From positions 23,010-87,009 of the forward strand of contig CAZRJC010000008.1 in NCBI GenBank assembly GCA_964600385.1: a stretch of DNA of 64,000 nucleotides. The letters are read 5' to 3'. The number at the start of each line of letters is the position of its first letter. The stretch's first letter is position 1. The notes under the pieces were generated by a model. That model did no database searches. It was not told the origin of the DNA and worked only from the letters and a program-made list of their open reading frames with translations. Shown here piece by piece: positions 51,978-60,427 of this stretch. The position numbers and the translations under genes are program-made. This stretch comes from DMER64 sp964600385 (lineage in GTDB: Bacteria > Bacteroidota > Bacteroidia > Bacteroidales > UBA932).

Positions 51978-53084
51978 TTATTTTGGAGCCACCTTGTAAA
52001 GGAAGAAGGCTATAAAAGCATATAAGATATTCGGGAGCCACAAGGCTATGGCCGGGGGAAGCACATCGGCATGTACAAACATTTCCGAAAACCGGAGGAA
52101 TAAGATGTACGAGAAGCTCAGTGCAATCCCCATTCCAATATTCAGGCCTATTCCTCCCCTGCGTTTGCGGGAAGACAAAGCCACTCCCATAAGAGTAAGT
52201 ATGAAAGAAGAAAAAGGAATCGCCAACCGCGAATTCTTCTGAATAAGCGCGAATTTTATGTTGGCATCGCCCCTCAATCTCAACACGTCAATAAACCGGT
52301 TTAATTGACGCAGATTGAACTGTTCCACCGATTCTTTCCTGCGGGTAAGGTCTGCACTGGTAATCCCCACAAGGGTGTCTATTTGTTTTCCCCACGACAC
52401 CACTTCCGATGAGTCTGAAAAGCGGCGGATATTATATTCATTCAACTGCCAGCGACCTGTCAGAGAGTCCCATCTGGCTGTTTCTGCAGATAATTTTGAG
52501 ATCAGCTGGTTTCCGCGGAATGTCTCGAGAGTGAATCTGATGGCAGTATTGTTCCAGGTATTGTAGGATTCCATATAAACATACGTATCCGGTTCAATCT
52601 GGTAATGGATATTCCGGTTATATTCCGTCCTGGTTTTCAGATACTGTTCCTCAAAAGCAAGTCTTTGCTTATTGGCCGGAGGAATTATAAACCAGTTAAG
52701 CGCCAGCGACAGGAGAGCAATGAACAGGGCCGAAAGAATGTAAGGATACATTATGCGGTTAAAACTGATTCCACCACTCAGCATGGCAATGATCTCGCTA
52801 TGGGAAGCCAGTTTGGATGTAAAGAAGATCACAGAAATGAACACAAACAGTGGCGAGAACATGTTCATGAAATACGGAATGAAATTCAAATAATAATCGA
52901 ATACTACCGCTTTCAGTGGTGCTTCTTTATCTACAAAATCATCTATCTTCTCGCTAATGTCAAAAATTATGACAATCCCAATAATTATAAGAATGGCAAA
53001 AAAGAAAGTGCCCAGGAATTTCCGGATTATGTACCAGTCAAGAGTCGTAATCTTAAAATTATATGGACGATGTACTTTTGCCAT
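51978..53084 (-). CDS. LptF/LptG-family LPS export permease
   Basis: A 368-residue inner-membrane protein of the same family as the one after alaS, but shorter. It opens with TTLDWYIIRKFLGTFFFAILIIIGIVI, has FISVIFFTSKLASHSEIIAMLSGGISFNRIMYPY (coupling region), a periplasmic domain (about 130-275), and three C-terminal helices. With the 485-residue paralogue it may form the LptFG permease. It follows tgt by 11 nt. Confidence 0.88.
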   Translation of the reverse strand: MAKVHRPYNFKITTLDWYIIRKFLGTFFFAILIIIGIVIIFDISEKIDDFVDKEAPLKAVVFDYYLNFIPYFMNMFSPLFVFISVIFFTSKLASHSEIIAMLSGGISFNRIMYPYILSALFIALLSLALNWFIIPPANKQRLAFEEQYLKTRTEYNRNIHYQIEPDTYVYMESYNTWNNTAIRFTLETFRGNQLISKLSAETARWDSLTGRWQLNEYNIRRFSDSSEVVSWGKQIDTLVGITSADLTRRKESVEQFNLRQLNRFIDVLRLRGDANIKFALIQKNSRLAIPFSSFILTLMGVALSSRKRRGGIGLNIGMGIALSFSYILFLRFSEMFVHADVLPPAIALWLPNILYAFIAFFLYKVAPK

Positions 53085-53095
53085 TATTTAAATTG

Positions 53096-54226
53096 TTACA
53101 ATCTGGTAGCCAGATGTTTGACAATCTGATCTTTCCATGATAAAAAATCTCCCTGAACTATATGTTTTCTGGCTGTTTGCACCAAATGCAAATAAAAAGC
53201 CAGATTATGCATACTGGCAAGCTGGGCACCCAGCATTTCACCGGCCACAAATAAATGACGCAAATAAGCTCTGGAGTAAACCGTATCGACAAATGAAGTT
53301 CCCTGCGGATCAATTGGAGAGAAATCATCGGCCCATTTCAGGTTCTTTATATTAATAATACCATCCCAGGTAAAAAGCATGCCGTTCCGGCCATTACGCG
53401 TAGGCATCACGCAATCGAACATATCAATGCCTCTTGCTATGCCTTCCAGAATATTGACCGGGGTCCCCACACCCATTAAGTAACGGGGCTTATCTTTAGG
53501 AAGGATGGGATGTACTGTTTCAATCATTTGATACATCACGTCGGTAGGTTCTCCCACAGAAAGTCCGCCTATCGCATATCCCTCAGCATTAAGGCCCGAG
53601 GCATGTTCAGCCGCACTAACCCTGAGTTCGGGATACACACATCCCTGAACAATAGGGAAAAAGGACTGTGAATAGCCATATAAACCTTCTGTCCTGCAGA
53701 AATGCTCCATTCCCCGTTCCAGCCATTGTTTGGTAAGGTCAAGCGATTGCTTTGCATATTCATACGTTGCATCACCGGGAGTGCATTCATCAAGGGCCAT
53801 AACAATATCTGCACCTATGATGCGCTGTATGTCTACCACGTTTTCAGGAGAAAAGAAATGGCTCGATCCGTCTATGTGGGAACGGAAAGTACATCCTTCT
53901 GCCGATAGTTTCCGGTTCGCAGCCAGAGAAAAAACCTGATAGCCTCCGCTGTCAGTCAGGACGGGGCCCTTCCAGCCGCAAAAAGCATGTATGCCACCGG
54001 CTTTTTTTAGTATTTCAGTTCCGGGTCTTAAATAGAGATGATATGTGTTTGCCAGAATAATCTGTGCCTTGACATCCTCGGTAAGATCCCTGTGCAATAA
54101 TCCTTTTACGGTGGCCAGAGTGCCAACAGGCATAAAGATGGGCGTCTGAATACGGCCGTGATCTGTTTCTACTGTTCCTGCACGCGCGGCGCTTCCGGGA
54201 TCGTTTGCTTCTATGGTGAAATTCAT
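53096..54226 (-). CDS. tgt: tRNA-guanine transglycosylase (zinc cysteines absent)
   Basis: A 376-residue enzyme that swaps guanine for a queuosine precursor at wobble position 34 of certain tRNAs. VLTDSGGYQVFS has catalytic Asp93, VQGCVYPELR and IGGLSVGEP bind the base, and GIDMFDCVMPTRNGR has nucleophile Asp268. The C-terminal zinc site, C-x-C-x-x-C then His in E. coli, reads here G309, S311 and D314 with only His340 kept. A TATCTTTG box ends 4 nt before the ATG, so the mRNA may be leaderless. First gene of tgt - LptF/G - threonine dehydrogenase. Confidence 0.95.
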   Translation of the reverse strand: MNFTIEANDPGSAARAGTVETDHGRIQTPIFMPVGTLATVKGLLHRDLTEDVKAQIILANTYHLYLRPGTEILKKAGGIHAFCGWKGPVLTDSGGYQVFSLAANRKLSAEGCTFRSHIDGSSHFFSPENVVDIQRIIGADIVMALDECTPGDATYEYAKQSLDLTKQWLERGMEHFCRTEGLYGYSQSFFPIVQGCVYPELRVSAAEHASGLNAEGYAIGGLSVGEPTDVMYQMIETVHPILPKDKPRYLMGVGTPVNILEGIARGIDMFDCVMPTRNGRNGMLFTWDGIINIKNLKWADDFSPIDPQGTSFVDTVYSRAYLRHLFVAGEMLGAQLASMHNLAFYLHLVQTARKHIVQGDFLSWKDQIVKHLATRL

Positions 54227-54230
54227 CCGG

Positions 54231-54238
54231 CAAAGATA
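54231..54238 (-). promoter_or_regulatory. Probable tgt promoter (-7 box)
   Basis: TATCTTTG on the minus strand ends 4 nt before the tgt ATG (CCGG between). It lies just downstream of the ribosomal operon terminator. Confidence 0.65.
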
Positions 54239-54251
54239 GGTCTTCCTTGAA

Positions 54252-54295
54252 TAAAAAAATTATTCCCGGAATAAAAATTTTATTCCGGGAATAAT
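54252..54295 (-). terminator. Terminator of the spc/alpha ribosomal operon
   Basis: A perfect 18-bp inverted repeat (54259-54276 with 54278-54295, centre TTCCCGGAATAAAA-A) lies 17 nt after the rplQ stop. On the minus strand it is followed by a run of seven T. It separates rplQ from tgt. Confidence 0.9.
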
Positions 54296-54312
54296 CATAG
54301 GGAGAATCTGAA

Positions 54313-54792
54313 TTATTCAGCTGCAGGGGCTTCTGCCGGAGATTCAGTACCTGTAGTTTTGGGGGTAACTTTGGCGCGGCTTCTGCGGGTGGTCTTCTTA
54401 ACTTCCTTCTTGGCAGATCCTGCCAGTGCAAGTTCGTTGAAGTCCACGAATTCTATCATAGCCATGTCAGCAGCATCACCGGCACGGAACCCTGTTTTCA
54501 GGATACGTGTATAACCTCCGGGACGATCTCCGATCTTCGGTGCCACTACGCGGAACAATTCATTGACGGCATCCTTGTCCTTAAGATAAGCAAATACCGT
54601 ACGGCGTGAATGGGTTGTATCTTCTTTTGACTTGGTAATCAACGGTTCTACATAAACGCGAAGTGCTTTAGCTTTTGCTTCGGTGGTTTCAATACGTTTA
54701 TGCAGTATCAGGGACGATGCCAGATTGGCTAATAAAGCCTTCCTGTGTCCGGTTTTACGTCCCAAGTGATTAATTGTCCTTCTGTGTCTCAT
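54313..54792 (-). CDS. rplQ: 50S ribosomal protein L17
   Basis: A 159-residue bL17: MRHRRTINHLGRKTGHRKAL, then LANLASSLILHKRIETTEAKAK cut by normal spacing, and RKTGHR-type basic patches. A C-terminal tail of about 35 residues is rich in Ala, Lys and Thr, longer than E. coli L17. Last gene of the operon. Its start overlaps the end of rpoA by 23 nt. Confidence 0.97.
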   Translation of the reverse strand: MRHRRTINHLGRKTGHRKALLANLASSLILHKRIETTEAKAKALRVYVEPLITKSKEDTTHSRRTVFAYLKDKDAVNELFRVVAPKIGDRPGGYTRILKTGFRAGDAADMAMIEFVDFNELALAGSAKKEVKKTTRRSRAKVTPKTTGTESPAEAPAAE

Positions 54793-55792
54793 GTTTTTTT
54801 ACTTTTTTTTCTATGTTGTACTTGGTAACGTCAATTCCAAACGAGAGATCGAGACGATCCATAAGCATATCTATTTCTGTCAGCGATTTTTTCCCGAAAT
54901 TACGGAACTTCATGAGTTCATGACGGGGAATAGAAACCAGATCTGCAAAAGTTTCAATCTCGGCTGCTTTAAGACAATTCAGAGCACGGACAGAAAGTTC
55001 CATGTCTGAAAGTTTAGTGAGCAGCAACTGACGCATACGCAATGATTCTTCATCCAGGTCTGAGCTAACCGATTCCTGAGGAAGTTCAAGGCTGATCCTT
55101 TCATCTGAGAACAGCATAAAGTGATGAATCAGTATCTTGGCAGCTTCTTTCAGGGCATCCTTAGGATGTATGGACCCGTCTGTAGTCACTTCTATATTCA
55201 GTTTTTCGTAGTCGGTTTTCTGTTCAACACGCCAGTTTTCTACGGAATACTTCACATTTTTAATGGGAGTATATATGGCATCCATCGCTATCAGGCCAAA
55301 AGGAGCATTCTCAACACGATTCTCTTCTGACGGAACATAACCGCGACCTTTTCCTATATGAAATTCCATGGTCAACGATACGGAAGGATCCATCGTGCAA
55401 ATTAGAAAATCCGAGTTGAGCACCTTAAAGGAAGACAACTGTTTGGAAATGTCTTCGGCAATAAAATGATCCTTCCCTTTTACAGTTACTTTAACGGTTT
55501 CTTCTTCTACACCGTCAATCATTCTTTTGAAACGAATCTGTTTCAGGTTAAGAATAATATCAACCACGTTTTCTATAACGCCCGGGATGGTTGCAAACTC
55601 ATGTTCAACACCGTCTATCTTGACAGATGTCAGAGCATATCCTTCAAGTGAGGACAGTAAGATCCTTCTGAGTGCGTTCCCTACAGTAATACCGTATCCG
55701 GGTTCCAAAGGACGGAACTCGAAACGTCCGAACGTGTCGGAGCTTTCATGCATTATTACTTTATCGGGTTTTTGAAATGCTAATATTGCCAT
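54770..55792 (-). CDS. rpoA: DNA-directed RNA polymerase subunit alpha
   Basis: A 340-residue alpha subunit: FGRFEFRPLEPGYGITVGNALRRILLSSLEG (family-typical N-domain), and a C-terminal domain (about 250-320) with LSVRALNCLKAAEIETFADLV and FRNFGKKSLTEI, the DNA- and activator-binding part. Length fits the family. It lies 16 nt after rpsD and overlaps rplQ by 23 nt. Confidence 0.98.
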   Translation of the reverse strand: MAILAFQKPDKVIMHESSDTFGRFEFRPLEPGYGITVGNALRRILLSSLEGYALTSVKIDGVEHEFATIPGVIENVVDIILNLKQIRFKRMIDGVEEETVKVTVKGKDHFIAEDISKQLSSFKVLNSDFLICTMDPSVSLTMEFHIGKGRGYVPSEENRVENAPFGLIAMDAIYTPIKNVKYSVENWRVEQKTDYEKLNIEVTTDGSIHPKDALKEAAKILIHHFMLFSDERISLELPQESVSSDLDEESLRMRQLLLTKLSDMELSVRALNCLKAAEIETFADLVSIPRHELMKFRNFGKKSLTEIDMLMDRLDLSFGIDVTKYNIEKKVKKHETQKDN

Positions 55793-55808
55793 TGTAGAAA
55801 TTTAATTA

Positions 55809-56414
55809 TTATTTGGAGTACAACTCCACAATTAATTGCTCATTGATGGTTTCGGGGATCTCGGTACGATCGGGGTAATTCAGGAATTTTCCGGCCACTG
55901 AGGCGGCATCCCATTCAATCCATGGATATTTACTTGTAGAACGTGAAATGTTCTCTTGAATAACTTCCAGGTTTTTTGAACGTTCTCTGACAGCTACTAC
56001 TGCACCGGGTTTCACAAGGGCCGAGGGGATATTGCACACCACTCCGTCAATTGTGATATGATTATGGGAAACCAGTTGACGCGCTGCCGGTCTTGAAGGA
56101 GCAATACCCATGCGGTAAACAATATTGTCCAGACGGCTTTCCAGTAACAGAAGGAGATTCTCACCCTTACGGCCTTTCATGGTAGAGGCTTTTTCAAAAA
56201 GATTATGGAATTGGCGTTCCAGAATACCGTAGGTGTATTTTACTTTCTGTTTTTCTTTCAATTGCGTGCCATACTCAGAAGTTTTTTTACGCTTTTTGGT
56301 CACTCCGTGTTGTCCCGGAGGATGATTTTTGCGTTCAAAACTTTTATCGGGGCCATAAATCGGTTCTCCGAATTTACGGGCTATTTTAGTCTTTGGGCCT
56401 GTATATCTTGCCAT
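55809..56414 (-). CDS. rpsD: 30S ribosomal protein S4
   Basis: A 201-residue uS4: ARYTGPKTKIARKFGEPIYG start, QLKEKQKVKYTYGILERQF, and the S4 RNA-binding region with ESRLDNIVYRMGIAPSRPAARQLVSHNHI. The N-terminal zinc cysteines of C+ S4 proteins are absent. Between rpsK and rpoA, as usual in Bacteroidota. Confidence 0.98.
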   Translation of the reverse strand: MARYTGPKTKIARKFGEPIYGPDKSFERKNHPPGQHGVTKKRKKTSEYGTQLKEKQKVKYTYGILERQFHNLFEKASTMKGRKGENLLLLLESRLDNIVYRMGIAPSRPAARQLVSHNHITIDGVVCNIPSALVKPGAVVAVRERSKNLEVIQENISRSTSKYPWIEWDAASVAGKFLNYPDRTEIPETINEQLIVELYSK

Positions 56415-56440
56415 GTTCTTAGTTTTTTAGTGATAAACAA

Positions 56441-56833
56441 TTATACCCTGCGGCGTCCTTTAGGACGGCATCCATTATGAGGAAGAGGGGTAACATCAAC
56501 TATCTCGGTAACTTCGATACCGGCTCCGTGAATGGTCCGGATAGCAGATTCGCGACCCGATCCAGGTCCCTTTACATAAGCTTTTACCTTGCGAAGTCCC
56601 AGGTCAAACGCAACTTTTGCGCAGTCTGCAGCAGCAGTCTGAGCGGCATAGGGAGTGTTCTTTTTAGAACCGCGGAAGCCCATTTTACCGGCAGATGACC
56701 AACTTATCACCTGACCTTCGCTGTTTGCCAGGGTCACAATTACATTGTTGAATGTGGAAGAAATGTGTGCTTGTCCGTAAGCATCCACTTTAACAACTTT
56801 CTTCTTAGTTGTCGTATTTGTTTTCTTTGCCAT
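56441..56833 (-). CDS. rpsK: 30S ribosomal protein S11
   Basis: A 130-residue uS11: AHISSTFNNVIVTLANSEG, SSAGKMGFRGSKKNTPYAAQ and the C-terminal VTPLPHNGCRPKGRRRV end, which is highly conserved. Separated by 11 nt from rpsM and 26 nt from rpsD. Confidence 0.98.
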   Translation of the reverse strand: MAKKTNTTTKKKVVKVDAYGQAHISSTFNNVIVTLANSEGQVISWSSAGKMGFRGSKKNTPYAAQTAAADCAKVAFDLGLRKVKAYVKGPGSGRESAIRTIHGAGIEVTEIVDVTPLPHNGCRPKGRRRV

Positions 56834-56844
56834 AATCTCAGATA

Positions 56845-57222
56845 CTATTTAGTTGCTTTCTTCTTGTTAGCTACCGTTTTCTTGCGGCCCTTGCGGGTAC
56901 GGGCATTATTTTTGGTAGTCTGTCCGCGAACTGGTAATCCGAGACGATGACGGATACCTCTGTAACAACCAATATCCATCAGTCGTTTGATATTCATCTG
57001 TACAGAAGAGCGGAGTTCTCCTTCTATTTTATACTCTTCGGAAATAAGTGAACGAATGGCGGCAACCTGGTCATCATTCCAGTCTTTCACCTTCGTGTCA
57101 TAGTCTATGCCCGCTTTGGTCAGGATTGCCTGGGCGGAACTGCGACCGATTCCGTAGATATAGGTTAACCCTATTTCTCCGCGTTTGTTGTTAGGTAAAT
57201 CAACACCGGCTATACGTGCCAT
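56845..57222 (-). CDS. rpsM: 30S ribosomal protein S13
   Basis: A 125-residue uS13: ARIAGVDLPNNKRGEIGLTY, IYGIGRSSAQAIL and GCYRGIRHRLGLPVRGQ(T)T, followed by a lysine-rich tail. It follows rpmJ by 33 nt. Confidence 0.98.
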   Translation of the reverse strand: MARIAGVDLPNNKRGEIGLTYIYGIGRSSAQAILTKAGIDYDTKVKDWNDDQVAAIRSLISEEYKIEGELRSSVQMNIKRLMDIGCYRGIRHRLGLPVRGQTTKNNARTRKGRKKTVANKKKATK

Positions 57223-57255
57223 AATTTATAATACTTTTTGTTTTTTTACTGATTT

Positions 57256-57372
57256 TTAACCCTGGCGCATTTTAAACTTAGGGTTCTTTTTGCATATAAC
57301 ATACAAACGACCTTTACGTCTTACGATTTTACAATCTTCGCTGCGCTTTTTAACGGATGCTTTTACTTTCAT
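57256..57372 (-). CDS. rpmJ: 50S ribosomal protein L36 (zinc-site residues partly lost)
   Basis: A 38-residue bL36 too short for routine ORF calling. Translation from the ATG at 57372 gives MKVKASVKKRSEDCKIVRRK, then G-R-L-Y-V-I-C-K-K-N-P-K-F-K-M-R-Q-G and TAA. The zinc type has Cys11, Cys14, Cys27 and His32/33. Here position 11 is Ser and the His is Phe, so only two ligands remain and zinc is unlikely to bind. It lies in the usual place between infA and rpsM. Confidence 0.96.
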   Translation of the reverse strand: MKVKASVKKRSEDCKIVRRKGRLYVICKKNPKFKMRQG

Positions 57373-57394
57373 TGTAGTAAGTGTTATAGGCTAA

Positions 57395-57613
57395 TTATTT
57401 ATACCTAAAGGAAATCCGCCCCTTAGTCAGATCATAGGGAGACATCTCCACCCGAACCCTGTCTCCGGGAAGTATGCGGATGTAATGCATTCTCATTTTC
57501 CCTGAGATATGAGCAATAATTACATGTCCGTTATCCAATTCCACTCTGAACATGGCGTTGGATAAGGCTTCAATTATTACACCTTCTTTTTCGATTGCAG
57601 ATTGTTTGGGCAT
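57395..57613 (-). CDS. infA: Translation initiation factor IF-1
   Basis: A 72-residue OB-fold protein: AIEKEGVIIEALSNAMFRVEL, NGHVIIAHISGKMRMHYIRIL and GDRVRVEMSPYDLTKGRI. Binds the 30S A site during initiation. Located between map (20 nt) and rpmJ (22 nt). Confidence 0.98.
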   Translation of the reverse strand: MPKQSAIEKEGVIIEALSNAMFRVELDNGHVIIAHISGKMRMHYIRILPGDRVRVEMSPYDLTKGRISFRYK

Positions 57614-57633
57614 TTTGCTTAGTCCTTATTAAT

Positions 57634-58410
57634 CTAATTTTTAGTAGTTTCGCCTTCAATGAAGGCAAAGGTAGACAAGATTTCCGCTTGTTGCTTCCGA
57701 ATTACAACGGTTAACTCATAATGGGCAGAATTTTTATTGTCTGCTGTTCTAAGAGTCCATCCGTCACGTTCCAGATATACTCCGCAACCACCCTGATTGA
57801 TCATAGGCTCAATGCATATTACCATACCTTCTTCCAGGTGTTTACCCTGGCCCGGTCTGCCATAATTTGGCACATCGGGTGATTCATGAAGGTTACTTCC
57901 TATACCGTGACCTACCATCTCTCTTACTACGGAGAAGCCTCTGGCTTCCACATAGTTCTGGATAGCTGCCCCAATATCGCCGATACGATTACCGGCTAAG
58001 GCTTTCTCTATTCCCTTGTACAAAGACTCACGGGTTGTCCGCATAAGAAGTTCAGCCGCTTGAGAAACCTGACCAACACCAAAAGTGTAGGCAGAGTCCC
58101 CAAAATAACCCTTATACTTCGTACCACAGTCAACGGACACGATATCTCCTTCTTTCAAACGGTAATCACCGGGAAACCCGTGAACCACCACTGAATTTAC
58201 GGAAATACACAAGGAATAAGGAAATCCGCTATACCCAAGAAAAGCCGGAACGGCACCGTGATCCCTTATAAAGGTTTCGGCCAGGGCATCGAGTTCAAGG
58301 GTAGTTACCCCAGGAACAATATGCCTGCCGACCTCTGCCAGGGTCTTGGAAACCAGTATCCCGTTCTCGCGCATAAGCGCGATCTCTTCTTCGGTTTTTA
58401 TTTTATTCAT
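57634..58410 (-). CDS. map: Methionine aminopeptidase, type I
   Basis: A 258-residue metallopeptidase removing the initiator Met. Metal ligands: VSVDCGTKYKGYFGDSAYTF (two Asp), MVGHGIGSNLHESPDVPNYG (His), ICIEPMINQGG (Glu) and YELTVVI-region Glu at the end. No N-terminal zinc finger. It follows secY by 17 nt. Confidence 0.97.
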   Translation of the reverse strand: MNKIKTEEEIALMRENGILVSKTLAEVGRHIVPGVTTLELDALAETFIRDHGAVPAFLGYSGFPYSLCISVNSVVVHGFPGDYRLKEGDIVSVDCGTKYKGYFGDSAYTFGVGQVSQAAELLMRTTRESLYKGIEKALAGNRIGDIGAAIQNYVEARGFSVVREMVGHGIGSNLHESPDVPNYGRPGQGKHLEEGMVICIEPMINQGGCGVYLERDGWTLRTADNKNSAHYELTVVIRKQQAEILSTFAFIEGETTKN

Positions 58411-58427
58411 TATAAAAAGAACTATTT

Positions 58428-59747
58428 CTATAATCCGGAGCGTCCTTTAAGACGGCCGGTCTTCATCAATCCGTCGTAGTGACGCATTAACAAGTGACTC
58501 TCGATCTGTTGCAACGTATCGAGAACAACTCCAACCAGGATCAGCAACGATGTTCCTCCGTAGAACGAAGCAAACTGGTTGTTAACTCCAAGCATCTGGG
58601 CAAAAACAGGCAAAATGGCTACAATGCCCAGGAAGAAGGCACCTGGAAGGGTAATACGTGACATAACACTGTCTATATACTCGGCAGTTTTCTTTCCGGG
58701 TTTCACTCCGGGGATAAAACCACCGTTTTTCTTCATGTCATCTGCCATGTTGGTGGGGTTGACCGTAACCGCCGTGTAAAAATAGGTAAAGGCAACTACC
58801 ATAAGGAAGAAAACAAAATTATACCAAAAACCCTGCGTGTTGCTCATAACCGCAACAAATCCGCGGGTAGCATCAAAGCTTGAGAATACTATGGGGAATA
58901 ACATCAGTGCCTGGGCAAATATAATTGGCATGACACCGGCTGCATTTATCTTCAGAGGAATATACTGACGAACCCCGCCATACTGCTTGTTCCCTACAAT
59001 GCGTTTTGCATATTGTACGGGAATTTTGCGAACACCCTGCACCAAGGCAATTGAGGCCACAAAAATAAAGAACAGTACTATCAATTCCACAATCAACATA
59101 AGAATACCGCCAGTGGACTGCGTGGCACGATCGGAAGCCTCGGCAAAAAATGCGAAAGGCAACCTGGCAACGATACCTACCATGATGATCAGGGAAATAC
59201 CATTCCCAAGACCTCGGTCGGTGATGCGTTCACCGAGCCACATGATGAACATGGTTCCGCCAATGAGCACTACAGTGGCAAACAGGTTGAAGGAAAATCC
59301 GCTGAGCAGGAAAGCTGTCTCGGGAAGCTGCGCATGCAGGTTGGTTAGATACATAGGGCCCTGCAGCACAAGGATCACAATGGTCAGGTAACGGGTCCAC
59401 TGATTCATTTTCCGACGGCCGCTTTCGCCTTCGCGCTGCATTCGTTGAAAATAAGGGATCATAATACCCAAAAGCTGAATAACGATGGATGCCGAGATAT
59501 AAGGCATCACTCCGAGTGCAAAAATGGAAGCATTTCCAAAAGCGCCACCAGAGAACATATTCAACAAACCAACCAACCCCCCGGAAGCTTGTGCCTGCAG
59601 GTTGGCCAACTGCATGGGATCTATACCGGGCAGTACTACGTAACTTCCCAGTCTATAGATTAAAATAAGCATCACGGTATAACCGATTCGCTTACGCAGT
59701 TCTTCAATCTTGAAGATGTTTTTAATGGTTTCTATAAATTTTTTCAT
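58428..59747 (-). CDS. secY: Protein translocase subunit SecY
   Basis: A 439-residue, ten-helix translocation channel. It starts with IKNIFKIEELRKRIGYTVML, has ALGVMPYISASIVIQLL, RGLGNGISLIIMVGI and the C-terminal HLLMRHYDGLMKTGRLKGR, all conserved. Located between rplO and map. Confidence 0.98.
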   Translation of the reverse strand: MKKFIETIKNIFKIEELRKRIGYTVMLILIYRLGSYVVLPGIDPMQLANLQAQASGGLVGLLNMFSGGAFGNASIFALGVMPYISASIVIQLLGIMIPYFQRMQREGESGRRKMNQWTRYLTIVILVLQGPMYLTNLHAQLPETAFLLSGFSFNLFATVVLIGGTMFIMWLGERITDRGLGNGISLIIMVGIVARLPFAFFAEASDRATQSTGGILMLIVELIVLFFIFVASIALVQGVRKIPVQYAKRIVGNKQYGGVRQYIPLKINAAGVMPIIFAQALMLFPIVFSSFDATRGFVAVMSNTQGFWYNFVFFLMVVAFTYFYTAVTVNPTNMADDMKKNGGFIPGVKPGKKTAEYIDSVMSRITLPGAFFLGIVAILPVFAQMLGVNNQFASFYGGTSLLILVGVVLDTLQQIESHLLMRHYDGLMKTGRLKGRSGL

Positions 59748-59766
59748 TCGTCAGGCTTGTTCTGGG

Positions 59767-60216
59767 TTATTCAATAACTGTAACCGTCCCTTCTTTTGCT
59801 TCAATAACTTGTTTTGCTGTCTGGGAAAATCCGTGAGCGGAAACATTCAGTTTGGCTGAAAGTTCACCTTTCCCTAATATTTTAACCAAGTCATTCTTGG
59901 ATACAAGTCCGGCATTTCTGAGGACTTCAATATTAATATCGGTCAGACCGGTTTTTTCGTACAATGACTGTAAAGTAGAAAGGTTGATGGCCTTATACTC
60001 CACGCGGTTAATATTCTTGAACCCGAATTTGGGCAAGCGGCGTTGCATAGGCATCTGACCGCCTTCAAATCCAAATTTACGGGAATAACCCGAACGTGAC
60101 TGAGCTCCTTTCTGACCACGTGTAGAGGTCCCGCCTTTTCCTGATCCTTCGCCGCGTCCTATACGTTTTCTTTTGGAAACTGACCCTTCTGCGGGTTTCA
60201 AATTAGATAAATTCAT
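59767..60216 (-). CDS. rplO: 50S ribosomal protein L15
   Basis: A 149-residue uL15: NLSNLKPAEGSVSKRKRIGRG, GSGKGGTSTRGQKGAQSRSG, and a C-terminal VSAHGFSQTAKQVIEAKEG. A Shine-Dalgarno core GGAGG (60224-60228) lies 7 nt before the ATG. It follows rpmD by 16 nt. Confidence 0.98.
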   Translation of the reverse strand: MNLSNLKPAEGSVSKRKRIGRGEGSGKGGTSTRGQKGAQSRSGYSRKFGFEGGQMPMQRRLPKFGFKNINRVEYKAINLSTLQSLYEKTGLTDINIEVLRNAGLVSKNDLVKILGKGELSAKLNVSAHGFSQTAKQVIEAKEGTVTVIE

Positions 60217-60232
60217 TATGTTTCCTCCTGAT

Positions 60233-60415
60233 TTACTTTACTTCTTCTACATTAACTAAATGACGCACCTTTTCCACCATGCCTCTTACTACCGGGGTAT
60301 CTTCCCTTTCAACGGAATGGTTCATCCTGAGAATTCCCAGAGAAGCCAGTGTGGCCATCTGACGTTTGGTTGCAGAGTTCTTACTTTTAACCTGGGTTAT
60401 TTTCCAAATTGCCAT
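60233..60415 (-). CDS. rpmD: 50S ribosomal protein L30
   Basis: A 60-residue uL30: WKITQVKSKNSATKRQMATL, ASLGILRMNHSVEREDTPVV and RGMVEKVRHLVNVEE. A strong Shine-Dalgarno AAGGAGG (GGAGG at 60423-60427) lies 7 nt before the ATG. Located between rpsE and rplO. Confidence 0.97.
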   Translation of the reverse strand: MAIWKITQVKSKNSATKRQMATLASLGILRMNHSVEREDTPVVRGMVEKVRHLVNVEEVK

Positions 60416-60427
60416 AGTCTTTCCTCC

